A stretch of DNA of 64,000 bases from Galerina marginata (lineage: Eukaryota; Basidiomycota; Agaricomycetes; Agaricales; Galerinaceae), in NCBI GenBank assembly GCA_023014335.1, contig JAECYW010000007.1:2976001-3040000 (forward strand), in the 5' to 3' direction. Both the position numbers and the translations under genes were made by a program. Each line of letters begins with the position of its first letter. Position 1 is the stretch's first letter. Under the pieces are notes generated by a model. The model did no database searches, was not told the origin of the DNA, and saw nothing but the letters and a program-made list of their open reading frames with translations. This document shows positions 24,100-34,842 of this stretch, piece after piece.

Positions 24100-25260
24100 T
24101 AAACCTTGCATTGTAAGAAACGTACATCGTGGATATGCATACAGATCATTAGCTTAAAGCCACTGCAGCACTGCTTCAACATCTCGTCCCTATTCACAAC
24201 GTCAATCAAAGTGTCGATGGTGTCGGTGAAAATTCTACCGACTGGCCATTAGCAAACCGTTCGGGGAGGGGACGGCACACTGGCTAAGGTTAGATAGCTG
24301 CACAAGTTCCTTGAAGAGTGACAGAGCGAATGAGTGGGAAGAGTAATGAAGAAACGTCGCAGCGGCGGCTCAGGCTTGCGCTCGCCCGTCCACGCGGCCC
24401 AACGGTGGGAGGAACAACACCGAGCAGCGTTATTTAAATTTTCAGATATCAGAATTATAATCAGCCGACTAATATAGGCTCTTCAGAAAACCTAAAAGAC
24501 GTTGAAACGAGTTAAATAACACGGAAATTCAGATCAAACAATACAATAAAGAATGTACTCTACATACATCGTGGTAATACAGATCGACAGGACCAGATCG
24601 ACGGCTTCGAACCACAACTTTAACCCATCGTCCTTGTTCGAATCGTCGATAAACTTGAAGGTGTACATTCGACTGGCCACGGGCAAACCGTTTAAGGACG
24701 GTAGGGTGCACTGGCTGAGGCTGAATCGCTGCATCAGTCCGTTGGTAAGTAACAGAGCGACTGAGAGTGAGTGGGTGAAGAAGAGCAAAGCACGCACTTC
24801 GCGAGCTTCTGTATTCCTTGTTGCAGCCAGCGAAGCGAAATTTGGCAGTAGCCATGCTACTACTGTATCATCGCATCAACACCTAATAGCAATCATGAGG
24901 AGTGGTCGAAGATTAATGAAGGACGAACTTAAACATACCTGTCTGCAAACGGAGGATAAATTGCTCGAGGTCTGGTGCTTCCCGAATCGTGCTCGAGTTG
25001 TCTTTGTGGGATTGAGGAAATGCGACACTTACTCAAATCGTCCTGTACGCAAAGGCGATAAATATATGCGCCTCATTTCGACGAGAATACGAACAGACAC
25101 CCCAAAAATCTGCCCTATCTTACTTCCTCCTCTTGATCATCGGCGATGCTTGCTCTCGTCTTTGGAAGTGGGCTGGGCGATACGCGGAGGCTGAGGTGGC
25201 CTTGATGGAAGAGATAGAGAGAATATGCCACGATTGACGAGGAAAGAGATTGGGGACTTT
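24100..25260 (-). repeat. Tandem diverged duplicate, possible gene remnant
   Basis: Segments 24,120-24,340 and 24,545-24,800 align with each other. Shared items in order are 'tacatcgtgg', the 'ctggcca...gcaaaccgtt' block, 'cactggct', and 'aacagagcga' or 'gacagagcga' before 'gagtggg'. On the minus strand the second copy reads an open frame (MYTFKFIDDSNKDDGLKLWF) ending at a GTATGT donor-like site near 24,560. A downstream minus-strand segment at 24,900-25,110 resembles bases 400-700. This could be a 5'-truncated gene remnant; no domain is recognised. Confidence 0.3.
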
Positions 25261-25599
25261 GAAAGCCTTACTCAGGTAAGTGTTTCATGGCTGTTCACAC
25301 ATCATTATCATCGTAGCAGATGAAAAAGAAAGCTACACGAACCTTTGCTGCCAGCACCTAACGAATCCACGCGATTCTGGTTCAACACGCCTGTCGGTTC
25401 GCTTGAATTTCTTTACGATCGATCCCTTGTATGCGGAATGAAGTTCTGGAAGAGTTCCTCTCTCGCAAGATGAGCCATGCGGTTCTCTTGATATTGTCGG
25501 TGTCCCCAGGCTGCACGAGCTTGCGACATTCAAGAGAGAGTTTCTCGACCCGTACTGCCGAGCCACAGTGGTTCAAAGCGGGCTGTAGTCTATGGTCAA

Positions 25600-26240
25600 T
25601 CTACCAAGAACATGAGGGCAAGAATGGTCCCCGAAAGACGGAAGTGGGAAGGAAATGGATGGGGTCAATTGGGACGCATAAGCAGATCGAGAGCGAGTCC
25701 CAGCTGCGATTGGACAAAGGCAAACGGTCTTCACCACATGGACACCGAGTGGCATTGCAGGGGTATGAAAGATCGTCGAGAAATCCAAGCAGCTGGACGC
25801 GCTCTCGGTTCATTGGATGCACCCATGAGAGGAATGAACCAAGAAAGATCGGGGTTATCTTGGAGATAAGATTTTGAAAAGATAATCATTGTGGGAATTT
25901 ATTGAGATACCTTTGACCGCCGTCCTCGGCATTGCCATCAGATGTCGACAATGCTGACAGGCCGAGTCTTGCCTCTTCCCATCGACGTCCCTTTCGGGGA
26001 CCAGTTTCTACAGCGTCTACGCTTCCCTAAGGTACGGGACTTTGTCAAGTTCCACGCATCTAAAGGCGCGATCTTTCTACCTTTCAGTGCGCGATCTCCC
26101 TGTTTTACTTGTCTGTCTCACTTCCCGTGGCCACAAGACGCGTCCCAACAAGCTTGGATGGCCGCAAAGGTCCAGACATGTCGTCAATATTTCCTCTTGC
26201 TTCACTCGCTCATCCTCCATGTATAGCTGACATTTTGATG
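25600..26240 (+). repeat. R repeat, copy 5, partial
   Basis: R core near 25,741 ('accgagtggcattgcaggg'), then 'ggggttatcttggagataag' at 25,852 and 'gtcctcggcattgccatc' at 25,921. The copy stops before the exon-like downstream parts and abuts the 3' flank of gene A2. Confidence 0.6.
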
Positions 26241-26363
26241 TGGTTGAGCGTGAGGTGGGGGAGTATCACGATGTATGGGTTCATATTGAAAACAAACAAA
26301 AAAGATTGGAAACTGCTACGACAGACCGAAAGTGACGCAAAAATTGCCGGGCTCGCTTGTTAA

Positions 26364-27427
26364 CTAAATGTGCGATGTTTCTGCCGAGTTATAAATGATG
26401 AAAACTGAACCGCGGGGGTCATCTGGTGTGGTTCGAGTCCGGACGGGATCATCAACCGGGCCAGTTTGCTGGCCATCCACCTTCGTACGTTTTCCTCGCG
26501 TTTTCAGGGCTTGCAAGCTCCAGGCAACCTGCATTTTTCAAAATCAGATTACAGGCTATGAGGAAGGTTCCTGCTCAAATGCTCACATAGATATGTGGGC
26601 AAAGGTGGAGAGCGATGATAGAAGCGCTGGTGTGCGAAATTGCCAGGACAATTTGCGTCACACTGGTCAGCGCTATAATGATGCCGCAGTTGACGCCCAG
26701 CTCAACCTGTGTAAACCAGAAACACCACTGTCTTCCACTAGATTTTAAGTTGGGGGGAACTTCCGACGAGGCGCAGAGAAAGAAGTTTGTAAAGTAGAGG
26801 AGAATATTGGCGATGGATGTCGGAATCGGGATGATAGGGAAATCATCCGGTTGCAATAACTTTGACTGCACAAAGAAAAGGATTCCACCGCCTGTAAACA
26901 CGATTAGACAACGGTTAGAGAAGTAGAACAGAATACATGCAAATAGAAGATAAGCTCAGGAGGGTAAGAACTCCAAAGATTATGACTCGTGAACGAGTTG
27001 ATCTACCCTTGGTCAGAAAAGTACAATTCCATATCTATATACCGAACGTGGTGAGATATATCATATGAAAGAGGAGCTTTTCTACCATGATTCCATTTGC
27101 TCCCCATATCGTGAATGGGAGAGATACCGGGACGCCAAGTTCAATAAGATGCAACCCTGGATATGCATATTGATTGTTCGGTAAAGAGGAAAGCACGGAG
27201 GCGATGCCCTGCAGTAATGCCGCGGTGCTTAAGAGGATTAGCATTACGGCAAATCCATACTGAAAATATAGCGTGCGTTTTGGTTGAGTGCTTGACTTCC
27301 TGAGGAGTAACGAAGGCGAAGGGAGGAAGTTCGTTATGAGAACGCCGTATAGGATGCCTGAGAAGATTACTGCGTAGAGTTGTGGGTCGTAGTAAGAGTA
27401 AGTAACCCAGCCCCATACAGGAGACAT
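26364..27427 (-). CDS. Seven-helix membrane protein, family A, copy 2
   Basis: Paralogue of the 16,449-17,501 gene from the tandem duplication. Starts at the ATG at 27427 (MSPVWGWVTYSYYDPQLYA) and stops at 26364-26366. Exon 1 ends at 'IWGANGIM'. The central exon begins GGILFFVQSKLLQPDD. The last exon follows a CAG acceptor-like site near 26,535 and reads VAWSLQALKTRGKRTKVDG, with the tail 'RTTPDDPRGSVFII'. Seven hydrophobic segments are kept. Small in-frame differences from copy 1 and no stop in the exons suggest both copies are still under constraint. Confidence 0.65.
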
Positions 27428-27871
27428 ATTTTTGAGAAAACACCGCGTTTTTGAAGGATGGAGGAGTTGTCTTAATTCGACTACAGTCAGGTCTAATATA
27501 GCGGGAAGGGGACAGCCTTGCGGAAAGCTTACACTACATGACGGTTCCTGAGCAAACGATAACTTAAAGCTATTGCACCTGGATACACGGCACCTGATGG
27601 TACGCGATATCTACCACGACGCTGTTGATGTGCATCTGATATCATAAAGGGAAGAAAAGTAGAATGACCTGGCCTGGAAAGCCCATTCGCCACTGGTTGT
27701 CTTATACTTGCGATCATAAAGGATTGATATTATCTTTAAGACCGCGGGCGTACATCTGACAAAATGGTCAGGCGGTGCAGCCCGTAGGTTAGATACCACA
27801 GATGTCATCAGGGGTACGGTGTGCGCGGTAATTAAAGCATTCCATACATAGTTGTGATGGTCATTGCATGA

Positions 27872-29069
27872 TCATTCATCATCATGCCGCCGTGCGGGAA
27901 TCAACAAGTGATCCTCGGTTCGGCCCCAAGTTTGAGGTGAGTTTGGGATCGATGAAGATCTATAGTGGTTAAAATCGAGAGCCGTGAGACGTGATCTGAT
28001 TTCTGAATTTGGTAGAATGATCGCTGCTCGACCTTGAGCGACTCGATAAACAATTAGGAATGGAGATATGACCTGAACAGAATAGCGGGAGTCAAAATAT
28101 GATGGCAATGTAAAAAGCTGAAGGTTCACTTACACATATGTGAGGCAGTAAAAGTTGCGCGGTAGACGCGACAAAAGAGGTCAAGGTGGCTCTCTGAGCC
28201 GTAGCCACGCGGGTATAGAAATAATTGGCAATGATTGCCACTGTGGCGTCCACGAAGATCAATCCAGCGGACTCCACGCACATCACCATAATCCTTGTAT
28301 ATGGTGTCGAATGCGCCGCTCCCAGAACTTTGCGAAGATGTCGTTGATGATACAGGAGCCGTCCGACAATTAATCCCGCCAATATAGAATTGACAATGGG
28401 GATTATAAGTAGATCAATGGTCGTCATTCCAGGACCGAGTTCAAGCCAGGCCAAAAAATCTGCCCATGCAGCCAGGCCTGCCAGATTTTCCGTGAAGAAG
28501 AGGATCCCGCCTCCTATTTGATCCATATGATTGGAAAATAATCCTGGGTATGAAATTGTAAACGAACCTACCTAATGACATGATCGAAATCAATCCGAGA
28601 ACGCAAAACAAAGCGACTCGAGCGACTTTTGACGTGTCTTGATAAAGAACCACGCAACGCCAAAGCTTCGTTACCCGGCCCAAACAAGTCAATATCATTA
28701 CTTTCAATAATCCACACTATTATTGCTCACCATGAATCCATCAGCGCCCCAAATCGCAAAAGGCAACAAGAACGGAATATACGAGTCGAACAGAAGGTTC
28801 ACAATGTTCCATGATGTTTCGGGGTCATTGGTTAAGATTTGGCGGCGAATATAGGGCATTTCTAGCACCATGGACACTGTGCTCATGGATGACATGGTTA
28901 TAATGTAAATGAGGAGAATCCACCGCTTTCGACGAGAGTAAATGTGTTTGGTCTTGACTAAGAGCCAGAGGCATTTCCCTGTTAGTGTGAGGACCATGCC
29001 ATAAGCAACTGATGATATCGCAGTGCCCAAGAAGACGTCTGGAGAGATGCCAAAGTCCGGGGTGGTCAT
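27872..29069 (-). CDS. Seven-helix membrane protein, family B, copy 2
   Basis: Paralogue of the 18,056-19,229 gene. ATG at 29069 (MTTPDFGISPDVFLGTAISS), stop at 27872. Exon 1 ends 'IWGADGFM' with a GTGAGC donor near 28,730. Exon 2 begins LWRCVVLYQDTSKVARVALF. The next exon begins near the acceptor at about 28,510 (GGILFFTENLAGLAAW). The last exon begins VISPFLIVYRVAQGRA. The C-terminal tail differs from copy 1 and is longer by about 20 residues, which fits drift at an unconstrained end. Function unknown. Confidence 0.65.
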
Positions 29070-29129
29070 TTGGAGGATAGAAAAAGGGAAAATGAAACGA
29101 CCGACTTATATAAGACAAGAAGGCTATGC

Positions 29130-30975
29130 AGCACCGATAGATGAGGAGATCGATCGAACAAAAACTGAGAGCGGGGATATCAAAACGATAAAGGGATTAG
29201 AAAGGGCGTTGAGTAGCAACACGAGGACAAGAATGGGTCCTCGGAAATCAATACTTGAGTCAGGCCAGTCGGGAATGCGTAAGTACTTAGATGGAGAGCG
29301 AGTCTAAGTTCCATTGGTCAATTGCCAACGATCTTCAACACATAGACACCGAGTGGCATCGCAGGGGTGGATAGATCGTTATAGTATGCCAAGAACTGGG
29401 CTGCGCTCTCGTTAAGCATGGAAGGATGAAGCAAGAAAGTCGCGGTTATCTTGGAGATAAGATTGCGACCTGGCAATTATCGTGGGAATGCGGAGATCAG
29501 CTCGGCTTGAGCTTCGGCACTGTCCTGTCGACGGGTAATGTTGACAGGCGGAAACTTTTCCTCCTCCTCCCATCATTGTCTGTCCTCCAGCTTTTACTGT
29601 GTCTACGCTGCGTAGGGTACGACTTGGCCCCAAGACGCGTCTTGATAGCCTTGGAGGTTCAAACAAGGCCTGGCAATGTCGTCAACATCTCCTCTCGAAT
29701 TACCGGCTCATCGACATCTTCCACGTTGAGCTTTACGTTGCCGCTTGGAAACCTTTTTCTACGAAGGAAGGTGGTTATGTAGGCGCGACATTAGCTCTGA
29801 TGGATTAAGGTGCGTATCATTTCTTAACTTCGGTTGTTCCTTTGTCGATGATGTGGGCGGGTTTGCCTAGATCCAAGCCGGACGTACTCGACATCGTCGC
29901 TCAATTCGGCGGTATAATGAGCTGACAGATTCATGTAGTATTCATTGAAACGGTATGTTTCTCTTGAACCAAACGTTTGAAGGCATTTGTTATGATTGCT
30001 TATCAGTTCCTAATCTCATTCCTGCTAGATACGAATACGCTGCGTCCAACACCCGCCCGCATGGCTGGGCAAAGATCGCTCTCGACTGCTCATTGGATGT
30101 CCTGCTTTCGGGCGACACTTGCTTCAAGGTCGGTCACTGCCTCTCTTTCCTAGTCGGTGTTGCGTGGACCCTATTCATAGTTCAGTAGAGATTAAGGCTG
30201 GCTGTTCGACTGCCTCGAGTCGCTGAGGCTGCAGCATTGCCTGCCAACAATATCCCAGGACGATTTTCTGCACGTCCGACTCCGTCATTTGGAGCTCGTC
30301 TGCGTCAAGGGTATTAGGGTCTCACGTTGGCTGCGAGGGAGGATTCGGGTTAATGTTTCGTTTCATTTTACTCTTACCCTTCTCGATTGACCTGACTTAC
30401 GATTGCTAGGAGCTCTCACGGTTCTCGACATCCAACTCCTTGGCGTCGTTGCTGGCCAAAGCGACAACGTCAGGCGTTCAGGAGGTTAACTGGAAGCTAC
30501 GTACATCGTCGTCAGCGATAGGAGGAGCAGAGTAACGCCTGCTGGTCCAATGCCTCGTCAGTTTTCCCTGGTTTGGTGTAGCTAGGCACGCATATATTCG
30601 TTTCCCCTCCTTAGTTCTTCCGAAAAACTGACCCTTGATATTCCTGTAGGTGCTATGACGGCTTTGACACGAAAAACTGCTGTGCGAGCAGACAAACACC
30701 TCCCTCGGGCTGGATGGCGACGACCAGGTGGGTAATTACCATTACGATTTACGTGCTCTATATATTTCCGTTCTGATGTTTTTCTGGATGGGCAGGGCGG
30801 GCTGAGGAAGGATCAATGACACGTGGAGTTCAGTTCCGCTACGGCGATGAAAGTCGTTTAGTGCTTGAAGTCGAATGGGACGATCTTCTCCGCCAAGCCC
30901 GACATTGGGAAGGTCACGCTGACAAGGATAAAAGCGCTTAGGGAACGGGATTCGTATCCTCACTGCTCTTATCCT
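29130..30975 (+). repeat. R repeat, copy 6, upstream of the broken CBM1 copy
   Basis: Follows B2 exactly as R copy 4 follows B1. Core at 29,346 ('gagtggcatcgcaggggt'), then 'ggttatcttggagataagat' at 29,444 and 'gattgcgacctggcaat' at 29,461. This copy gives the uninterrupted form of the Helitron target site. Downstream, a segment ending TTGAAACG before GTATGT (near 29,952) and a segment reading VQFRYGDESRLVLEVEWDD (near 30,830) look exon-like. Stops and frame breaks elsewhere mark it as degenerate. Confidence 0.5.
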
Positions 30976-31080
30976 ATGAGACTTGCAACTGGTCTCGTCG
31001 TTTTGTCTCTTTCTCGCGGGTCGGTCCTCGCACAGTCGCCAGTTTCGTCAAAATTCCACTTGCGTGCCCCGCTTGAGTGA
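30976..31080 (+). pseudogene. CBM1 protein gene, internally deleted copy
   Basis: The start, signal peptide and first mature residues match the gene at 22085 (MRLATGLVVLSLSRGSVLAQ). Almost all of the CBM1 module and the cysteine-rich tail are then missing. The sequence jumps from 'cgccagttt' to 'caaaattccacttgcgtgcc', which corresponds to the last codons of the intact copy, but in another frame. Only about 34 residues remain and no binding module is left. The deletion must postdate the block duplication. Confidence 0.8.
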
Positions 31081-31750
31081 ATTTGGACTCAATTTAGAAC
31101 CTCGGCCTCGGCTTAAGGAACTGACATGCTGAAGTTTCTTTCTGTTTTTTCTTTTTAGTAAACGAAATTACCCGTAATATTTACGAGATGGGATATAGGA
31201 ATTCGCTTTTCGGTTGTTAAATTGGCCACGTCTAATCCGAAATATGCGTGTCTCCGCTAGTTTCTTTGATTTAGCGTCATGAACAACCTGAGCCTAGAAA
31301 TACACCAGGATGCATAAGTTTGAAAGCTTCCCTAAAATGAAAGGGAGGCGAACTCTTTTCCATCAGACCTTTGTGGCCGTTTGAGCACTAATAACGTTAT
31401 AGATACGGGTGTGGGAAGAGCGAAGAAGAAAAGGTCAAGTTGACCACTACCATTCTTCCATGTCGAGGAATGAAAACGAGGTAGCACTAACGGGACCACC
31501 GGGGTCGAGAGGGGATGGACAGCGGTCGTTCCTGCAGAGGAAATATTAGTTAGACGCTGAATACCGCGACTGCTGAGAAGAGCCCGGGATATACGAAATT
31601 TCGAGTATTAGAACTATGTAGTGTATGCTAGCTACATTGTAAATGGGTATATATGCTACCAGAAGACATAAAATGAAGCCCTTTTATTCCCCACTGCGCT
31701 CAATAACGCCGGCTAGGAACTAACAGAGGTGAAGTGCTACTTTGTGCTGT
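31081..31750. other. Intergenic; uninterrupted relative of two transposon target sites
   Basis: I see no gene. The stretch 31,520-31,620 is homologous to the DNA around 46,610-46,990 and 49,115-49,160 but lacks both insertions found there: 'ctgcagaggaaa' (31,532) shows a single CAGAG, and 'cccgggatatacg' (31,585) a single copy of the fold-back target. It serves as an internal empty-site control. Confidence 0.6.
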
Positions 31751-33022
31751 TCACACCATGCTCGTTACTTTGTCCGGCGAAATGACTTCCACATTCATTT
31801 CCGGAGCATTTTCCACCATAATCTGCGTCGCATTCCGTTGGGTTGATCGTCCTTGGAATTGGAGGCCAGATAAGTTGGGAATAGTCGATAAGTGGGTGCT
31901 TGTGTCAGCTGCTAGGCAAACACGAGCAACCATTACAGTTGGTGCGATTCCCTGATATAATGGTCAACTCCACCCGGCCGTTTGATACAATAGAAACTTA
32001 CTGTAATGGTATATGCCACAGCCAAGCCATAATCCGCGAATTCCATAAAGACTGGAGAACCACTGGGAAGGGCATTGGTAACCCCCATTATCAGCAGAGC
32101 AAGAGAGTAGACCGCAGCTGATTGGATCACTATTTCGATTACGTGGCCGAAACGTCTTCTGGAGCGACCATCTTGCTTAGAAACGGAATGGATTTTGAAA
32201 GCTATGAGTAGTGTTGCCAGCGGACTACTGGAAAGTGATGTAAAAAACAGAGCCGACTGAATGGCGACCGCCGCCTTGAGTTCGGCGTCAGTTTGAATTA
32301 CGTCGAAAACTAGTTTTCCATTAATGACAGTTTCGGCGAGGCAGAGACCCTGGCGGAGAAAGTTTAGTCCAACTTATGGTCCACTTAGATTAAAGACTTG
32401 CCTATCTCCGTAAGGAGCAGAAGACAAGGCAATCCAATCACTCGAAGTGATCTATTCCATACAAAGAAGCACCGCCATATCTATCAGCGAGTCAGAGGAC
32501 GTGTTATACTCAAATGGAATCATGATTTACGTGCCAGCAGTGCATCGGCGATTACGACCATATAGCATGAGGTAATGGTCACTAGAAACAGCGCCCATTG
32601 TGGGCTGGTGGATGTAGAATTGAAGGTACTCTCGCGGGTCTCTCCATTTACTAGGAAAGTCCACTCCAACCCATACCATTGGACGCCGAAATTGATTATG
32701 GCAAGCAAGTAGAGCAAGGTAATACTGAAAATTACCATCCGACGCTGGGTGCCTTTTCTGGTCACTATGTATTGTTTTGGTTAGCAAATACTATCTGCCA
32801 TTCCTAGATTTGAACCGCGAGGAAATCTTACAATACAGAGTGAGAGTACCAAAGTAGACCATTGTGTAAATCCCTACGTTATCGAATGTAAATCTTGCAA
32901 TTCTGCAACGCTTAGCGAGGCTTACCCGTTAGGAATGTAAACAGGACTGTGGAATTAAGATCAGCACTAATGTCTAATTTCTCAAGTGAAAGGGGAGATG
33001 GGTCTGTAGCTGGTACAGACAT
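31751..33022 (-). pseudogene. Seven-helix membrane protein, family C, copy 1 (probable splice/frame defect)
   Basis: ATG at 33022 (MSVPATDPSPLSLEKLDISA), stop at 31751. Exons in order: N-terminus and helix 1; a short exon; LTRKGTQRRMVIFSITLLYL; WRCFFVWNRSLRVIGLP (helix with basic/aromatic motif); GLCLAETVI...; a last exon beginning GIAPTVMVARVCLAAD. The 'WRC-VWNRS-RVI' segment is typical of Agaricomycete seven-helix proteins of unknown function. The intron after 'LLLTEI' uses a GC donor (AG|GCAAGT at 32,396-32,401). At its acceptor this copy has one extra G compared with copies 2 and 3 (the downstream exon would start GGTCTC, not GTCTC). That shifts the frame to an early stop, so the copy is probably non-functional unless another acceptor is used. 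Confidence 0.55.
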
Positions 33023-34300
33023 GTTGAAGGGTGAGACTGGGTGTAGTGAGTGACCTAATAAATTCGCCTCTGCCGCGAATCTCTTAAATAGCTTTTGACT
33101 TGGAGAAAAATTCGGGAATGAAAAGCTAGTAACCCGAACATGATCACCCTATTGCAAAGATGGCCGAATCGAGACAGATTACCTCAGTTGAACGTACGAT
33201 CATCGGAAATCCTGATCGGCACTCAGATCACCCGCGTTGACTTTATGCTCCAGTATGACAGTTTTGTATGTTCAGGAACTTCACTTTTAGCGCTTCGTAA
33301 CACTCCAAGTATATTATGCCCATGTCAATACTGTGAAAGAAGGTGTCCGTTCCGAGAGGTTCAGCATGGTGTCTCCTCCATGAATAACTCCCCGATGTAG
33401 CATAAACTAAAATTCACTATCATGATCAACGAGAAGTCGGACGAAGTATTTATTGATCTCTTGGCAGCCCTCATTCAGCAAGGATTAACGCCTTCGATCA
33501 TTATTTGGACTACACATGAGGTGAGCTTATGGCTGAATTATGCTGCTGTTAACCCATTGACCCACCACCTCAAGAACAGTCCAAGCAGGCGAAGATCATC
33601 AAAAGATTTTTCAGTCCACTTTGCAACCGTACGATGACAATTACAGTAGTTGACAAAGTTATCTCACTCGAAGGCGCTGCCATGGTGTAATTTTTGTAGA
33701 GATCAAGCGCTGGGGTGGACAAAAGCAGAATGGAAGTTGACAAATGAATAGCACGCGACTTATGTCTGGAACGGTTAGGTAAGAAGGAAAAAAGTAGTTC
33801 CGCCGAAGTATTCGCCCTCGTACCTCGTCTCTCGTATTTACTTTAATTTCATATTTTGCCTTGCCAGTATGTCTGAGCCAGCAGAAGCCAGGGACGCCGT
33901 TCCGTACCTTCACATGCCGTTTTAGAGCTTTTGATAAATTTATTTTGGTTTTTGTTTTTAGCTAGCGCATGAAGACCCCCTGACCAGCGCTGAGGCACTG
34001 GTAAATGCGCCTGGATGACTGCCTTCCCCTTTCCTTCAACGCATATATAGAATTTTAGTTGCGTTAATGTCGCCGGTAACAGAGTTGAGGTCAAACTGAG
34101 GTTGTACAGTGATTTGATTCGGTCCGGGTACTGAACTTTACGCCAATTAGTCTAACATTCGGGTTCAATCGTATGTTGTTTCTGCCTCATTATAATCACG
34201 CGAGCTCTATTAGAACCCCAACACTAATGGCATATTGATATGGCAACTGCAAACGTCTGACGAAAGAGTTTCCTGACTTATTTTCTTCTTACTAACGGGG
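33023..34300. other. 5' flank of family C gene with a conserved small ORF start
   Basis: Bases 33,180-33,520 align with 57,955-58,260 upstream of C copy 3. A conserved element is a plus-strand ATG at 33,422 (MINEKSDEVFIDLLAAL), matched near 58,167 by a similar start (MINNQSDDVFTRILPVL). This may be the first exon of a divergently transcribed gene, truncated in both places. Farther on, 34,110-34,240 matches 50,760-50,950, which puts this whole flank in the repeated block. I see no complete gene. Confidence 0.35.
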
Positions 34301-34640
34301 GAGGGAGGCGCGATGGAAGGACGACTTGATGCGGACCAAGGATATCAGAACAAACCGGCATGGTTGGAGGTCCGATAAGTAAGCACACGAGAGCGAAAAC
34401 AGATTTGTTGGAAGGAAGTGGGGTAAGTAGCTCAGTTGTGGAAATGCAGATGGGTAAGCGAGTTCCACGGGCTCATGACGATCCGCCGCAAATCCGCCAA
34501 TCTTCAACACATGGACGCCGAATGGCATCGCAGAATCAATCACTGGGGATTCCGACCAGTGAGGTGCGCTCTCGGTAACTTAGAAGCGCCGACAGTATAA
34601 GAGGAAGCTGCAGTTATCATTCAAATTGAGATGAGATTGC
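34300..34640 (+). repeat. R repeat, copy 7, 5' part (interrupted by the Helitron)
   Basis: R landmarks: 'aacaaaccggcat' (34,351), core near 34,511 ('gaatggcatcgcaga'), 'gtgcgctctcgg' near 34,562, 'gagatgagattgc' ending at 34,640. The unit continues at 42,505 with 'gacctggcaatcatcg'. Joined, the halves give the 'gattgc/gacctggcaat' order of the uninterrupted copies. Confidence 0.7.
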
Positions 34641-34671
34641 AACTAGGGAAGGGTCGACTGCGTCGACAGAA

Positions 34672-34682
34672 CCCTTGCTTGC
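34672..34682 (+). repeat. Helitron left subterminal inverted repeat
   Basis: cccttgcttgc is the exact reverse complement of 42,494-42,504. It is preceded at 34,652-34,666 by GTCGAC-TGC-GTCGAC, which can itself form a short hairpin near the left end. Confidence 0.7.
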
Positions 34683-34842
34683 GGGTGAAGAGAGACTGTG
34701 ATTGTGTCTAGCTTACGTAACTATCAGCACGAATTTTTGTTTGATTGCGAACACGACATCTTGCATTTATCTACTGTCCACTCCGTTTTCTCCTTTGCCT
34801 ATCGTCCTATCACTGAGCTTTCCTGCTTGACCCATCATCTCC

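Noticed and set aside
24553..25194. 213-codon plus-strand frame
   Set aside because: The homologous tandem copy (24,120-24,340) is not open in this frame, and intron-like signals in the area favour the minus strand.
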